Assembly (NCBI GenBank): GCA_001914705.1
Contig: MNDB01000001.1
Span: 1-19,533, forward strand
Length of the DNA: 19,533 nt
Source: Actinobacteria bacterium 13_2_20CM_68_14
GTDB lineage: Bacteria; Actinomycetota; Thermoleophilia; Gaiellales; Gaiellaceae
Direction of reading: 5' to 3'
The notes beneath the pieces were generated by a model. The model was not told where the DNA came from, did not search any database, and was given only the letters and a program-made list of their open reading frames with translations. The position numbers and the translations under genes are program-made. The stretch's first letter is position 1. Every line of letters starts with the position of its first letter. Positions 7,077-14,532 of the stretch are shown here, piece after piece.

Positions 7077-8621
7077 ATGGCCCTTCGCACGGCCGTCCAG
7101 CTGACCGGCGACAACCTGACGATCGACGACGTTTGGGCGGTTGCCGTCAACCGCGCACCCGCGGCCCTCAGCGGCGCGGCGCGCGAAAAGGTCGTGCGCG
7201 CTCGCGAGCTCGTCGAACGCGCCGCTCACGGTACGAACGAGCACACGTACGGCATCAACACGGGCTTCGGCCGTTTCGTCTCGCGCTCCATCCCCGAGGA
7301 GCTGGCGGGCGAGCTACAGCTCCGGTTGCTCCGGAGCCATGCGTGCGGCGTGGGCGAGCCGTATCCGGACGACGTCGTCAGGGCGGCGATGCTGCTGCGC
7401 GCGAACGCGCTCGCAAAGGGCTTCTCCGGCGCGCGACCGCAGACGGTCGAGCTCTTGATCGAATGCCTGAATCGCGGCGTTTTGCCGCACGTTCCCAGTC
7501 GCGGGTCCGTTGGTGCCAGCGGTGACCTCGCGCCGCTCGCGCATCTCGCGCTGCCGCTCGTCGGAGAGGGCGAGGCTTGGGTCGAGGACACGCGGCTGGA
7601 CGGCGCGGCTGCGCTTGCGGCGGTCGGACTCGAGCCGATCTCGCTCGAGGCGAAAGAGGGGCTTTCGCTCGTCAACGGGACGCAATTCATGGCCGCGTTC
7701 GGCAGCCTGGCGCTGGCGCGGGCGCGACGGCTCGCGAAGACCGCAGACATCGCCTGCGCTCTGTCTCTCGAGGCCTTGCAGGGGTCGCGCACGAGCTTCT
7801 TACCCCAGATCCATGCGACTCGCCCGCTGCCCGGACAGATCGATTCGGCGGCGAACGTGCTCAGGCTGCTCGACGACTCGGCGATCATCGAGTCGCACCG
7901 TTGGTGCGACAAGGTTCAGGACGCCTACTCGCTGCGTTGCGCGCCGCAGGTGCACGGTGCTTCGCGCGACTTGCTCGGCTACGTCGAGGCGACGGTAGCC
8001 ATCGAGCTGAACGCGGCGACCGACAATCCGCTCGTGCTCGTCGAGGACGAGCAACTCGTCTCGAACGGCAATTTCCACGGGCAGCCGCTGGCCTTCGCGC
8101 TCGACGCCCTGGCGATGGCGGTATCCGAGCTTGCCAACATCTCAGAGCGCCGGCTCGAGCGGCTCGTCAACCCGAGCCTCTCCGATGGCTTGCCCCCCTT
8201 CCTCACAAACGACGGGGGGCTCAACTCCGGGTTCATGATTCCCCAGTACGTGGCCGCTTCGCTCGTCAGCGAGAACAAGGTTCTGTGTCACCCGGCGAGC
8301 GTCGACTCGATCCCGACGAGCGCCGGCCAGGAAGACCACGTTTCGATGGGGAACGCCGCGGGCCTGAAGGCCTGGCAGGTGTTGGCAAATGCCGAGAGCG
8401 CGCTCGCGATCGAACTGCTCGCCGGCGCTCAGGCGATCGAGTTCTTCGCACCCCTCGAGCCGGGGGTCGGGGCGCGGGCCGCGCGCGACGCGGTTCGAGC
8501 GTTGTCCCCGCGCGTCGGTGATGACCGGTCGCTGGCGGGGGACATCGAATTGATTGCGCAGGCGATCCGCGACGGCGGTTTCGTTGCCGCGGTCGCGGCC
8601 GACGTTGGCGAGCTCCGGTGA
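7077..8621 (+). CDS. hutH: Histidine ammonia-lyase
   Basis: 514 aa, normal for the family (about 500-515). It deaminates L-histidine to trans-urocanate, step 1 of histidine degradation, in the cytosol. Visible landmarks are YGINTGFG with the active-site Tyr, the MIO-forming triad Ala147-Ser148-Gly149 inside GSVGASGDLAPLAH, VNGTQF, VQDAYSLRCAPQVHG, TDNPL with NGNFHGQPL, and DSIPTSAGQEDHVSMG near the C-terminus. All key residues are intact. The start at ATG 7077 is fixed by TAGACT 8 nt upstream. Its stop overlaps the GTG of the next small gene by 4 nt, so it leads a tightly coupled operon of hutH, a small membrane protein, hutU and hutI. Confidence 0.98.
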   Translation: MALRTAVQLTGDNLTIDDVWAVAVNRAPAALSGAAREKVVRARELVERAAHGTNEHTYGINTGFGRFVSRSIPEELAGELQLRLLRSHACGVGEPYPDDVVRAAMLLRANALAKGFSGARPQTVELLIECLNRGVLPHVPSRGSVGASGDLAPLAHLALPLVGEGEAWVEDTRLDGAAALAAVGLEPISLEAKEGLSLVNGTQFMAAFGSLALARARRLAKTADIACALSLEALQGSRTSFLPQIHATRPLPGQIDSAANVLRLLDDSAIIESHRWCDKVQDAYSLRCAPQVHGASRDLLGYVEATVAIELNAATDNPLVLVEDEQLVSNGNFHGQPLAFALDALAMAVSELANISERRLERLVNPSLSDGLPPFLTNDGGLNSGFMIPQYVAASLVSENKVLCHPASVDSIPTSAGQEDHVSMGNAAGLKAWQVLANAESALAIELLAGAQAIEFFAPLEPGVGARAARDAVRALSPRVGDDRSLAGDIELIAQAIRDGGFVAAVAADVGELR

Positions 8622-8830
8622 AGCGGGACGAGCCGCGTCCGTCGCGCCATCCGTTTCGAGACACCGTGATCATGTATGCGGTGCTCGCGATCGTGATCGT
8701 CGTCGTGGCGAAATTCACCCACGGCGATGTAGGGCGCGCGATTCTCGGGGCCGCGGCGTTCTTCGTCGTGGCAACCGCGTGGAGCTGGTGGCGATTTCGC
8801 CGGCGAGTCGAGCAGGAGCGCGGCGGGTGA
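8618..8830 (+). CDS. Small two-helix membrane protein inside the hut operon
   Basis: 70 aa from GTG 8618, overlapping the hutH stop as GTGA; its own stop overlaps the hutU GTG the same way. After a charged N-terminus (about 1-15) come two hydrophobic segments, about 16-33 (TVIMYAVLAIVIVVVAKF) and about 40-57 (GRAILGAAAFFVVATAW), joined by THGDV, then a basic tail. I do not recognise a family. Coupled translation between two cytosolic histidine-degradation enzymes suggests a role with the pathway, for example in transport or membrane attachment, or a passenger gene. The exact double overlap and clean hydrophobic pattern argue that it is a real gene. Confidence 0.75.
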   Translation: MKRDEPRPSRHPFRDTVIMYAVLAIVIVVVAKFTHGDVGRAILGAAAFFVVATAWSWWRFRRRVEQERGG

Positions 8831-10539
8831 CCGCCGTCGACACGCTCTCCGCGACGGTCGAGGCGCTGTGCGGCGACCTTTCGACGATCCGGGCTCCGCG
8901 CGGAACCGAGCTCAACGCTCAGTCGTGGGCAACCGAGGCGCCGCTTCGGATGCTGCTCAACAATCTCGATGCCGACGTCGCCGAGCTTCCCGAGCAGCTG
9001 ATCGTCTACGGCGGCTCCGGCAAAGCCGCTCGCAACCACGAGGCATTGAAGGCGATCGTCGCGTCATTGCTGCGGCTCGGAGACGACGAGACGCTTCTGG
9101 TGCAGAGCGGCAAGCCGGTGGGAGTCTTCCGAACGCATCCGGGCGCTCCCCGTGTCCTGATTGCCAATTCCTTGCTTGTCCCGCACTGGGCGACCTGGGA
9201 TGAGTTCCGGAGGCTCGAGGCGCTCGGTCTGACCATGTTCGGCCAGATGACGGCGGGATCGTGGATCTATATCGGCACGCAGGGGATCCTGCAGGGCACG
9301 TACCAGACGTTTGTCTCGGCCGGCGAGCGGCATTTTGGCTCGCCCGATCTGGCCGGGCGCACGATTCTCACCGCCGGGCTCGGCGGCATGGGCGGGGCGC
9401 AGGCCCTGGCCGCGACGCTGGCCGGGGGAGCGATCCTCTGCGTGGAGGTCGATCCCGCGCGGATCCGGCGCCGGCTCGACACCCGCTACCTCGACGAGGC
9501 CGCGGATTCGCTCGACGACGCGCTCGCGCGTATCCGCGCAGCCGGCGCCGAGCGCCGGCCCTTGTCGGTCGGCCTGGAGGGGAACGCGGCCGAGATCGTC
9601 CCGGAGCTCGCCCGCCGAGGCGAGCACTTCGATCTCGTCACCGACCAGACCGCCGCGCATGATCCGCTGACGGGCTACGTCCCCGCTGGGCTGTCCGTTG
9701 AGGCAGCCGCTGAGCTTCGAGCCGACGATCCGGACGAGTACCTGCGCCGAGCTCGGGAGTCGATTGTCCGCCATGTCGAGGGGCTGCTCGAGTACGTCCG
9801 ACAGGGCAGTTATGTTTTCGATTATGGCAACAACTTACGAGGTGAGGCCTATGCGGCGGGCGTAGAGGAAGCGTTCACATACCCGGGCTTCGTCCCGGCC
9901 TATATTCGGCCGCTCTTCTGCAACGGCGTCGGGCCGTTTCGCTGGGTGGCACTTTCCGGTGACGAGGCGGACATCGCCACCATCGATGAAACGCTACGCG
10001 GGCTCTTCCCGGACGACGCCGCGCTCCAGCGGTGGCTCGAGCTGGCCCCTGGTCGCGTCGCTTTCCAGGGCCTGCCGGCCCGCATCTGCTGGCTCGGCTA
10101 CGGAGATCGGGCGCGGGCAGGTCTCGCAATCAACGAGCTCGTTCGCTCCGGCAAGGTGAAGGCGCCCGTCGCGATCGGCCGCGATCACCTGGACTCCGGC
10201 TCGGTCGCCTCCCCGTACCGCGAGACCGAGGCGATGCGCGACGGATCGGACGCGATCGCGGACTGGCCGATCCTGAACGCGCTGCTCAACGTCGCTGCGG
10301 GCGCAACGTGGGTGAGCGTCCATCACGGCGGCGGCGTCGGGATCGGCAACTCGATCCACGCGGGGATGGTCGTCGTCGCTGACGGAAGCGACGAGATGGC
10401 CGAACGCCTCGAGCGCGTGCTCACGACCGATCCGGGAACGGGCGTTCTCCGCCACGTCGACGCCGGCTATCCCGAAGCGATCGCCTTCGCCGCCGGGCAC
10501 GGGATCGAGCCGCCGATGCAGCCCCAGTCCGCCGAGTGA
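8827..10539 (+). CDS. hutU: Urocanate hydratase (urocanase)
   Basis: 570 aa from GTG 8827, slightly longer than the usual 550-560. It adds water to urocanate, using tightly bound NAD+, to give 4-imidazolone-5-propionate. Landmarks are YGGSGKAARN near the N-terminus, GQMTAGSWIYIGTQGI, the nucleotide-binding GLGGMGGAQ, FCNGVGPFRWVALSGD, and the active-site signature FQGLPARICW with Cys421, matching Cys410 of the Pseudomonas enzyme; HHGGGVGIGNSIHAG follows. The open frame extends upstream to 8554, but that stretch runs through hutH and the small membrane gene. GTG 8827 gives a 4-nt overlap and the expected N-terminus. The hutI start overlaps its stop in turn. Confidence 0.97.
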   Translation: MTAVDTLSATVEALCGDLSTIRAPRGTELNAQSWATEAPLRMLLNNLDADVAELPEQLIVYGGSGKAARNHEALKAIVASLLRLGDDETLLVQSGKPVGVFRTHPGAPRVLIANSLLVPHWATWDEFRRLEALGLTMFGQMTAGSWIYIGTQGILQGTYQTFVSAGERHFGSPDLAGRTILTAGLGGMGGAQALAATLAGGAILCVEVDPARIRRRLDTRYLDEAADSLDDALARIRAAGAERRPLSVGLEGNAAEIVPELARRGEHFDLVTDQTAAHDPLTGYVPAGLSVEAAAELRADDPDEYLRRARESIVRHVEGLLEYVRQGSYVFDYGNNLRGEAYAAGVEEAFTYPGFVPAYIRPLFCNGVGPFRWVALSGDEADIATIDETLRGLFPDDAALQRWLELAPGRVAFQGLPARICWLGYGDRARAGLAINELVRSGKVKAPVAIGRDHLDSGSVASPYRETEAMRDGSDAIADWPILNALLNVAAGATWVSVHHGGGVGIGNSIHAGMVVVADGSDEMAERLERVLTTDPGTGVLRHVDAGYPEAIAFAAGHGIEPPMQPQSAE

Positions 10540-11813
10540 CCAACCGGCCGGGCGGGCGGCGCCTGCTCGTCCGCGACCTCGCCCAGCTCGCGACTCCGGC
10601 CGGCGGCGAGGCGCCGCTTCGGGGCGAAGCGCTCGGGGCAGTCGAGGTCGTGCGCGACGCGTACGTCCTCTGCAAGGACGGGCGAATCACCTCCTTCGGC
10701 CCGATGCGCGGGCTTGATGCGGCACTTCGAGAATCCGACGGGGAGCTCGAGGAGCTCGACGGTCGCGGTCTCTGCGCCGTACCGGGGCTGGTCGACTGCC
10801 ACACGCACGCCTGTTTCGCCGGCGACCGCGTCGACGAGTTCGAGCTGCGCGCGACCGGCGCCTCCTATGAGGAGCTGCATGCGGCCGGCGGGGGCATTCT
10901 CGCGACCGTGCAGGCGACCCGGTCTGCGGGCGAAGCGGGCCTGGCCGATGCGGTTCGCCGGCATCGCCGGTGGATGCGGCGTGCGGGGACGACGACGTTC
11001 GAAGCCAAGTCCGGTTACGGCCTCGATCGCGAGACGGAGCTCGCCTCGCTACGCGCGATCCGGGAGGCCGGCGGGATCCCGACCTGGCTCGGTGCCCATG
11101 CCGTGCCGCCGGAGTTCGCGGACGCCGATGCCTATCTCGACTTCGCGCTCACCGAAGTCCTGCCGGAAGCTACGCGGCTGGCCGCGGCCGCGGATGTCTT
11201 CCTGGAGGAAGGCGCCTTCAACGTCGACCAGGCTCGCCGCTATTTGACCGCATGCCGTGCCGCTGGGCTCGCGCTTCGTCTTCACGGCGATCAGTTCACC
11301 GAGCAAGGTGCGATCCCGCTGGCGACCGAGCTCGGCGCCCGCTCGGTCGATCATCTCGAGGCGACCGGGGAAGCCGGTATCCGAATGCTCGCCGCGAGCG
11401 ATGTCGTCGGTGTCCTCCTGCCGGCGAGCGCGCTCTTTCTCGACCGCCGGATGCCGCCGGCGCGAGCGCTCGTCGATGCGGGGGCGGCGATCGCAATCGC
11501 GACCGACTTCAACCCCGGCAGTTCCTTCTGCGAGAGCCTCGCGGTCGTTTCGTCGCTGGCGGTCACGCAGCTTCATCTCACCCCCGGGCAGGCGCTCTCG
11601 GCCTCCACCGTCAACGCCGCCTTCGTCGTCGGCGCCCGCGATGTCGGCCGGATCGCAACCGGTTACGCGGCGGACCTCGCCCTGCTCGACGCGCCGGACT
11701 GGCGCTACCTCACGTACCACCTCGGAGGCGACCTCGTTGCGACCGTAATCGAGGGCGGCGAGGTCGCATGGAGCCGCGCCCCAGAGCGATCTGAGCGAAT
11801 CGGGCCGCGCTAG
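10536..11813 (+). CDS. hutI: Imidazolonepropionase
   Basis: 425 aa from GTG 10536, overlapping the hutU stop by 4 nt. It is an amidohydrolase that opens the ring of 4-imidazolone-5-propionate to N-formimino-L-glutamate, the substrate of the ftcD product encoded upstream. Metal and substrate motifs are present: DCHTHACF (metal ligands His89 and His91), EAKSGYGLD, LHGDQFTEQGA, SVDHLE and ATDFNPGSSFC. The length is close to the usual 400-420, with a short N-terminal extension. It is the last enzyme of the operon. Its TAG stop is also the first half of the -10 box of the next gene. Confidence 0.97.
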   Translation: MTNRPGGRRLLVRDLAQLATPAGGEAPLRGEALGAVEVVRDAYVLCKDGRITSFGPMRGLDAALRESDGELEELDGRGLCAVPGLVDCHTHACFAGDRVDEFELRATGASYEELHAAGGGILATVQATRSAGEAGLADAVRRHRRWMRRAGTTTFEAKSGYGLDRETELASLRAIREAGGIPTWLGAHAVPPEFADADAYLDFALTEVLPEATRLAAAADVFLEEGAFNVDQARRYLTACRAAGLALRLHGDQFTEQGAIPLATELGARSVDHLEATGEAGIRMLAASDVVGVLLPASALFLDRRMPPARALVDAGAAIAIATDFNPGSSFCESLAVVSSLAVTQLHLTPGQALSASTVNAAFVVGARDVGRIATGYAADLALLDAPDWRYLTYHLGGDLVATVIEGGEVAWSRAPERSERIGPR

Positions 11814-11816
11814 GCT
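11811..11816 (+). promoter_or_regulatory. -10 box TAGGCT sharing the hutI stop codon
   Basis: TAGGCT starts with the TAG stop of hutI and lies 6 nt before ATG 11823, implying a leaderless transcript separate from, or added to, hut read-through. Confidence 0.55.
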
Positions 11817-11822
11817 TGCTCT

Positions 11823-12242
11823 ATGCCTTCACGCAAGCAGCGCCGCCGCCGGGCGAAGGAACGGCGGCACGAGTACGAATACGTCTACGTCGACGACACC
11901 GGGCAGGAAATCGAGCCGCCTCCGGAGGACAAACCCGAGCGGGACCGGTCGCGCGGTAGGGGTAACGCGAACGGCGGCAAGGTAACGAAGGGCAAGGCGG
12001 CGAGGCCGCTGCGCCAGGCAAAGCCCCCCTCCTGGAAGCGGTCGATTCGCCGCGCGCTCCTGTTCCTGCCGCTCTTCTTCATCGTCTTCTCACTGGTGAA
12101 CAAGAACTCGGCAATCGAAGTGCGCTTCCTCAGTTCGCTCGCCTATTCGGCGCTCTTCGTGCCGCTGACGTACATCATGGATCGCACCGCTTACCGGACC
12201 TACCTGCGCAGGTCCGGGCAGCAGCCGGCCTCGAAGCCTTAG
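11823..12242 (+). CDS. Small membrane protein, basic N-terminus, two predicted helices
   Basis: 139 aa. The N-terminus is very basic (SRKQRRRRAKERR), followed by an acidic EYEYVYVDDTGQEIEPPPED patch and a Lys/Arg/Gly-rich linker to about 70. Two hydrophobic segments follow, about 77-92 (RALLFLPLFFIVFSLV) and about 104-120 (LAYSALFVPLTYIMDR), then a short basic tail. I do not recognise a family name or function. It could bind nucleic acid or acidic lipid through its basic N-terminus while anchored in the membrane. It has its own leaderless -10 box and ends just before a hairpin shared with the convergent cupin gene. Confidence 0.75.
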   Translation: MPSRKQRRRRAKERRHEYEYVYVDDTGQEIEPPPEDKPERDRSRGRGNANGGKVTKGKAARPLRQAKPPSWKRSIRRALLFLPLFFIVFSLVNKNSAIEVRFLSSLAYSALFVPLTYIMDRTAYRTYLRRSGQQPASKP

Positions 12243-12249
12243 CCGGCTT

Positions 12250-12280
12250 GCAACGCGCCGGCCCTACGAGGGCGCGTTGC
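12250..12280. terminator. Bidirectional terminator-like hairpin between convergent genes
   Basis: GCAACGCGCC (12250-12259) and GGCGCGTTGC (12271-12280) are a perfect 10-bp inverted repeat around an 11-nt loop. It lies 7 nt after the stop at 12242 and overlaps the last codons of the minus-strand cupin gene. No T-run is present on either side. Confidence 0.55.
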
Positions 12281-12602
12281 CGCGGTAGTGTCCAATGCCC
12301 GGCCAGGGCGCGAGCAGCAGGAGAATCCGTGCTCCGTCCTCGGTCGAGACCGACCGCCGTTCGTCGGGCTCGAACATGCAGAGGGTCCCTGGGCCCGCCT
12401 CGACCGCTTCACTGCCGGCCTCGACCCGCGCCAGGCCGTCGACGACCAGCACGAAGGCATGCTCCTTGACCTGATGGTCGCCGAGAGACTGACCGGGCTC
12501 GAGCACGATGAACACAGCGCGCGCGGCCTCGTCGGAGTCGAGCACGACGGGTGAGCGACTACCGCCTTCCACCTCGATCTCGTGAAGGTTCCAGCTCCGC
12601 AC
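12264..12602 (-). CDS. Small cupin-domain protein
   Basis: 112 aa from GTG 12602. It reads as a single-domain cupin: VFIVLEPGQSLGDHQVKEHAFVLVVDGLARVE is the first cupin motif with His42, His48 and the strand to G-A-R-V, and AGPGTLCMFEPDERRSVS is the second motif region. Only part of the usual metal set (two His, Glu, third His) is clear, since the second motif lacks an obvious His. It may be a binding or sensory cupin rather than an enzyme; substrate unknown. It is divergent from the MBL-hisS-aspS operon and convergent with the small membrane gene at 11823. TAGGAT lies 9 nt before the start. Confidence 0.82.
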   Translation of the reverse strand: MRSWNLHEIEVEGGSRSPVVLDSDEAARAVFIVLEPGQSLGDHQVKEHAFVLVVDGLARVEAGSEAVEAGPGTLCMFEPDERRSVSTEDGARILLLLAPWPGIGHYRGNAPS

Positions 12603-12611
12603 GAGCGCAGG

Positions 12612-12617
12612 ATCCTA
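12612..12617 (-). promoter_or_regulatory. -10 box TAGGAT of the cupin gene
   Basis: TAGGAT on the minus strand, 9 nt before GTG 12602. The divergent box of the MBL operon is only 27 nt away. Confidence 0.45.
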
Positions 12618-12644
12618 ACGAGGCGCTCCCGTCTGCGCGGGCCG

Positions 12645-12650
12645 TAGACT
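12645..12650 (+). promoter_or_regulatory. -10 box TAGACT of the MBL-hisS-aspS operon
   Basis: TAGACT, 8 nt before ATG 12659, no Shine-Dalgarno. Identical to the boxes of ftcD and hutH. No T-box leader is possible, because the transcript would start at or next to the start codon. Confidence 0.6.
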
Positions 12651-12658
12651 CGGCTGTC

Positions 12659-13297
12659 ATGAGCCTCGCCGTCCAACGCCACGAACTCGGACCGATCGCG
12701 ACGAATTGCTACGTCGTCAGCGCCTCGGACGAGGCCACGGAGGCTGTCGTGATCGATGCTGGCGGCGACGCGGCCGAGCTTGGCCGCGAGCTCGAGCGGC
12801 TCGGTGTCACTTGCGCCGGGATCCTGATCACTCACGGACATTGGGATCACCTCGGCGGGGTCGCCGACCTGGCCGAAGCGGCGGGAGCGCCCGTCCACAT
12901 GGCCGCCGGGGAGCGAATCGCGCTCGAGCGGATCAACGACTTCGCGCCCGCCGAACTGTCGCTGCGGCCATACACCCCCGAGGTCCTGCTCGAGGGCGAC
13001 GAGACGCTCGATCTGGCCGGGATCACTTTCCAAACCTTGCTGGTTCCGGGCCACTCGCCCGCGCACCTTGCCTACTACGCCGAGGGCTGTCTCTTCTCGG
13101 GCGACGTTCTCTTCGCGGGCTCCGTCGGTCGCACCGACCTGCCGTTCGGCGACTGGGACACGCTGGTCGCCTCGATTCGCCTGCTGGCGGATCGCTTCCC
13201 GCCGGGGACCATCGTCTATCCCGGCCACGGTCCAGAGACGACGCTTGGCGACGAACTCGCCCGCAATCCGTTTCTTGCCGAGCTGCGCGCCTCGTGA
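12659..13297 (+). CDS. MBL-fold metallo-hydrolase (glyoxalase II-like)
   Basis: 212 aa from ATG 12659. The metal motif THGHWDH gives His59, His61, Asp63 and His64; His132 (GHSPAHL), Asp149 (SGDVLF) and His190 (YPGHG) complete the two-metal site. SVGRTDLP and the short C-terminus resemble the YcbL / short glyoxalase II group, which cleaves thioesters such as hydroxyacyl-thiols. The frame is open upstream to 12551, but that part covers the divergent promoters and the cupin start, so ATG 12659 with TAGACT 8 nt upstream is preferred. The stop overlaps hisS by 4 nt. Mycobacteria also have a glyoxalase II-like gene next to hisS, so this pairing seems old in actinobacteria. Confidence 0.93.
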   Translation: MSLAVQRHELGPIATNCYVVSASDEATEAVVIDAGGDAAELGRELERLGVTCAGILITHGHWDHLGGVADLAEAAGAPVHMAAGERIALERINDFAPAELSLRPYTPEVLLEGDETLDLAGITFQTLLVPGHSPAHLAYYAEGCLFSGDVLFAGSVGRTDLPFGDWDTLVASIRLLADRFPPGTIVYPGHGPETTLGDELARNPFLAELRAS

Positions 13298-14532
13298 GCC
13301 CCAAGTTCGAGGCGCCACGGGGGACGCACGACGTCCTGCCGGCCGAACAGCCGCTCTGGCAACGGGTCACGGGCGAGATCGAGCGCCTCTGCGCGCTCTA
13401 CGGCTACCGGCGCATCCAGACGCCGGTCTTCGAGGACACCGAGCTCTTCGCGCGGACGTCTGGCGCCGGCTCCGACGTCGTCCAGAAGGAGATGTACACG
13501 TTCGAGGACCGCGGCGGACGCTCGCTGACACTTCGCGCGGACGCGACGGCGCCGATCTGCCGCGCGTACCTCGAGCACGGCCTGCATCGCGAGCCGCAGC
13601 CGCAGAAGCTCTATGCGGTCGCGGCGATCTACCGCTACGCCGCGCCGCAGAAGGGCCGTTACCGCGAGCACTACCAGGCCTCGGTCGAGGCGATCGGCTC
13701 CGACGACCCCGCCCTCGACGCCGAGCTGATCCAGCTCTACTCGGAGCTCCTGCGGCGACTCGGCGTGACCGAGTACAGGTTGGAGCTCAACTCGATCGGC
13801 GATGCGGAATGCCGCCCCGCCTACATCGAGCGCCTGACGGCGTGGCTCGACGCGCACGACGACGTCCTCAACGAGGCCGCGCGGCAGAAACGCGCCACGA
13901 CGCCGCTGCGGGTCTTCGACGTGAAGGATGAGCGGGTGCGGGCCGCCTTGAACGACGCCCCGAAGATCGGCGAGTCCCTCTGCGCCGCCTGTCGCGAGCA
14001 CTTCGACGCGGTTCGGTCGTTCCTCGACGCCTACGGGATCGAGTACGAGCTCGTGCCGACACTCGTCCGCGGCCTCGATTACTACACCCGAACCGTCTTC
14101 GAGTTCATTGGACCCGAGCACGGCGCGCAGAGCGCAATCTGCGCCGGGGGCCGCTACGACGGCCTGATCGAGGAGATCGGCGGTCCCCACACGCCGGGCG
14201 TCGGCTTCGGCGCAGGCATCGAACGGCTGCTGCTGGCGCTCGAGCACGCCGGTGTCGAGACGCCCGCTGAAGAGCCGATCGACGTCTTCTTCGCCTGCGA
14301 CGACGGCCCGCGCGATCTGATTTTCGAGCTGATGGCCCGACTGCGTGCCGCTGGACGGTCCGTCGACACCGACTACGCAGGGCGCTCGCTCAAGGGCCAG
14401 CTGACGCAGGCCGGTCGCCTGGGCGCGCGCACCACCGTCGTCGTCGGCGCTGCCGTCGCCACGATTCGCACGGCAGGGACGCAGGACGTCGAGGTTCCGC
14501 TCGACGAGCTGGCGGAGAGGCTGTCGGTATGA
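13294..14532 (+). CDS. hisS: Histidyl-tRNA synthetase
   Basis: 412 aa from GTG 13294, close to the usual 415-430. Class II synthetase that charges tRNA-His. Landmarks are FEAPRGTHDVLP at the N-terminus, motif 1 around RIQTPVFEDTELF, LTLRADATAPICRAY, motif 2 in AVAAIYRYAAPQKGRYREHYQ, the histidine-specific LVRGLDYYTRTVFEF and GGRYDGLIEEIGG, and GVGFGAGIERLLLAL as motif 3. A C-terminal anticodon-binding domain follows (DVFFACDDG onward). These catalytic motifs distinguish it from the HisZ paralogue. The open frame upstream to 12706 lies within the MBL gene and is discarded; GTGA overlap fixes the start. Its stop overlaps aspS as ATGA. Confidence 0.98.
   Translation: MSPKFEAPRGTHDVLPAEQPLWQRVTGEIERLCALYGYRRIQTPVFEDTELFARTSGAGSDVVQKEMYTFEDRGGRSLTLRADATAPICRAYLEHGLHREPQPQKLYAVAAIYRYAAPQKGRYREHYQASVEAIGSDDPALDAELIQLYSELLRRLGVTEYRLELNSIGDAECRPAYIERLTAWLDAHDDVLNEAARQKRATTPLRVFDVKDERVRAALNDAPKIGESLCAACREHFDAVRSFLDAYGIEYELVPTLVRGLDYYTRTVFEFIGPEHGAQSAICAGGRYDGLIEEIGGPHTPGVGFGAGIERLLLALEHAGVETPAEEPIDVFFACDDGPRDLIFELMARLRAAGRSVDTDYAGRSLKGQLTQAGRLGARTTVVVGAAVATIRTAGTQDVEVPLDELAERLSV

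Noticed and set aside
8554..8826. N-terminal extension of urocanase to 8554
   Set aside because: It runs through the end of hutH and the whole small membrane gene. GTG 8827 gives the family-length protein and a 4-nt overlap.
12706..13293. N-terminal extension of HisRS to 12706
   Set aside because: It is an off-frame reading of the MBL hydrolase gene. HisRS homologues start just before the RGTHDVLP motif.
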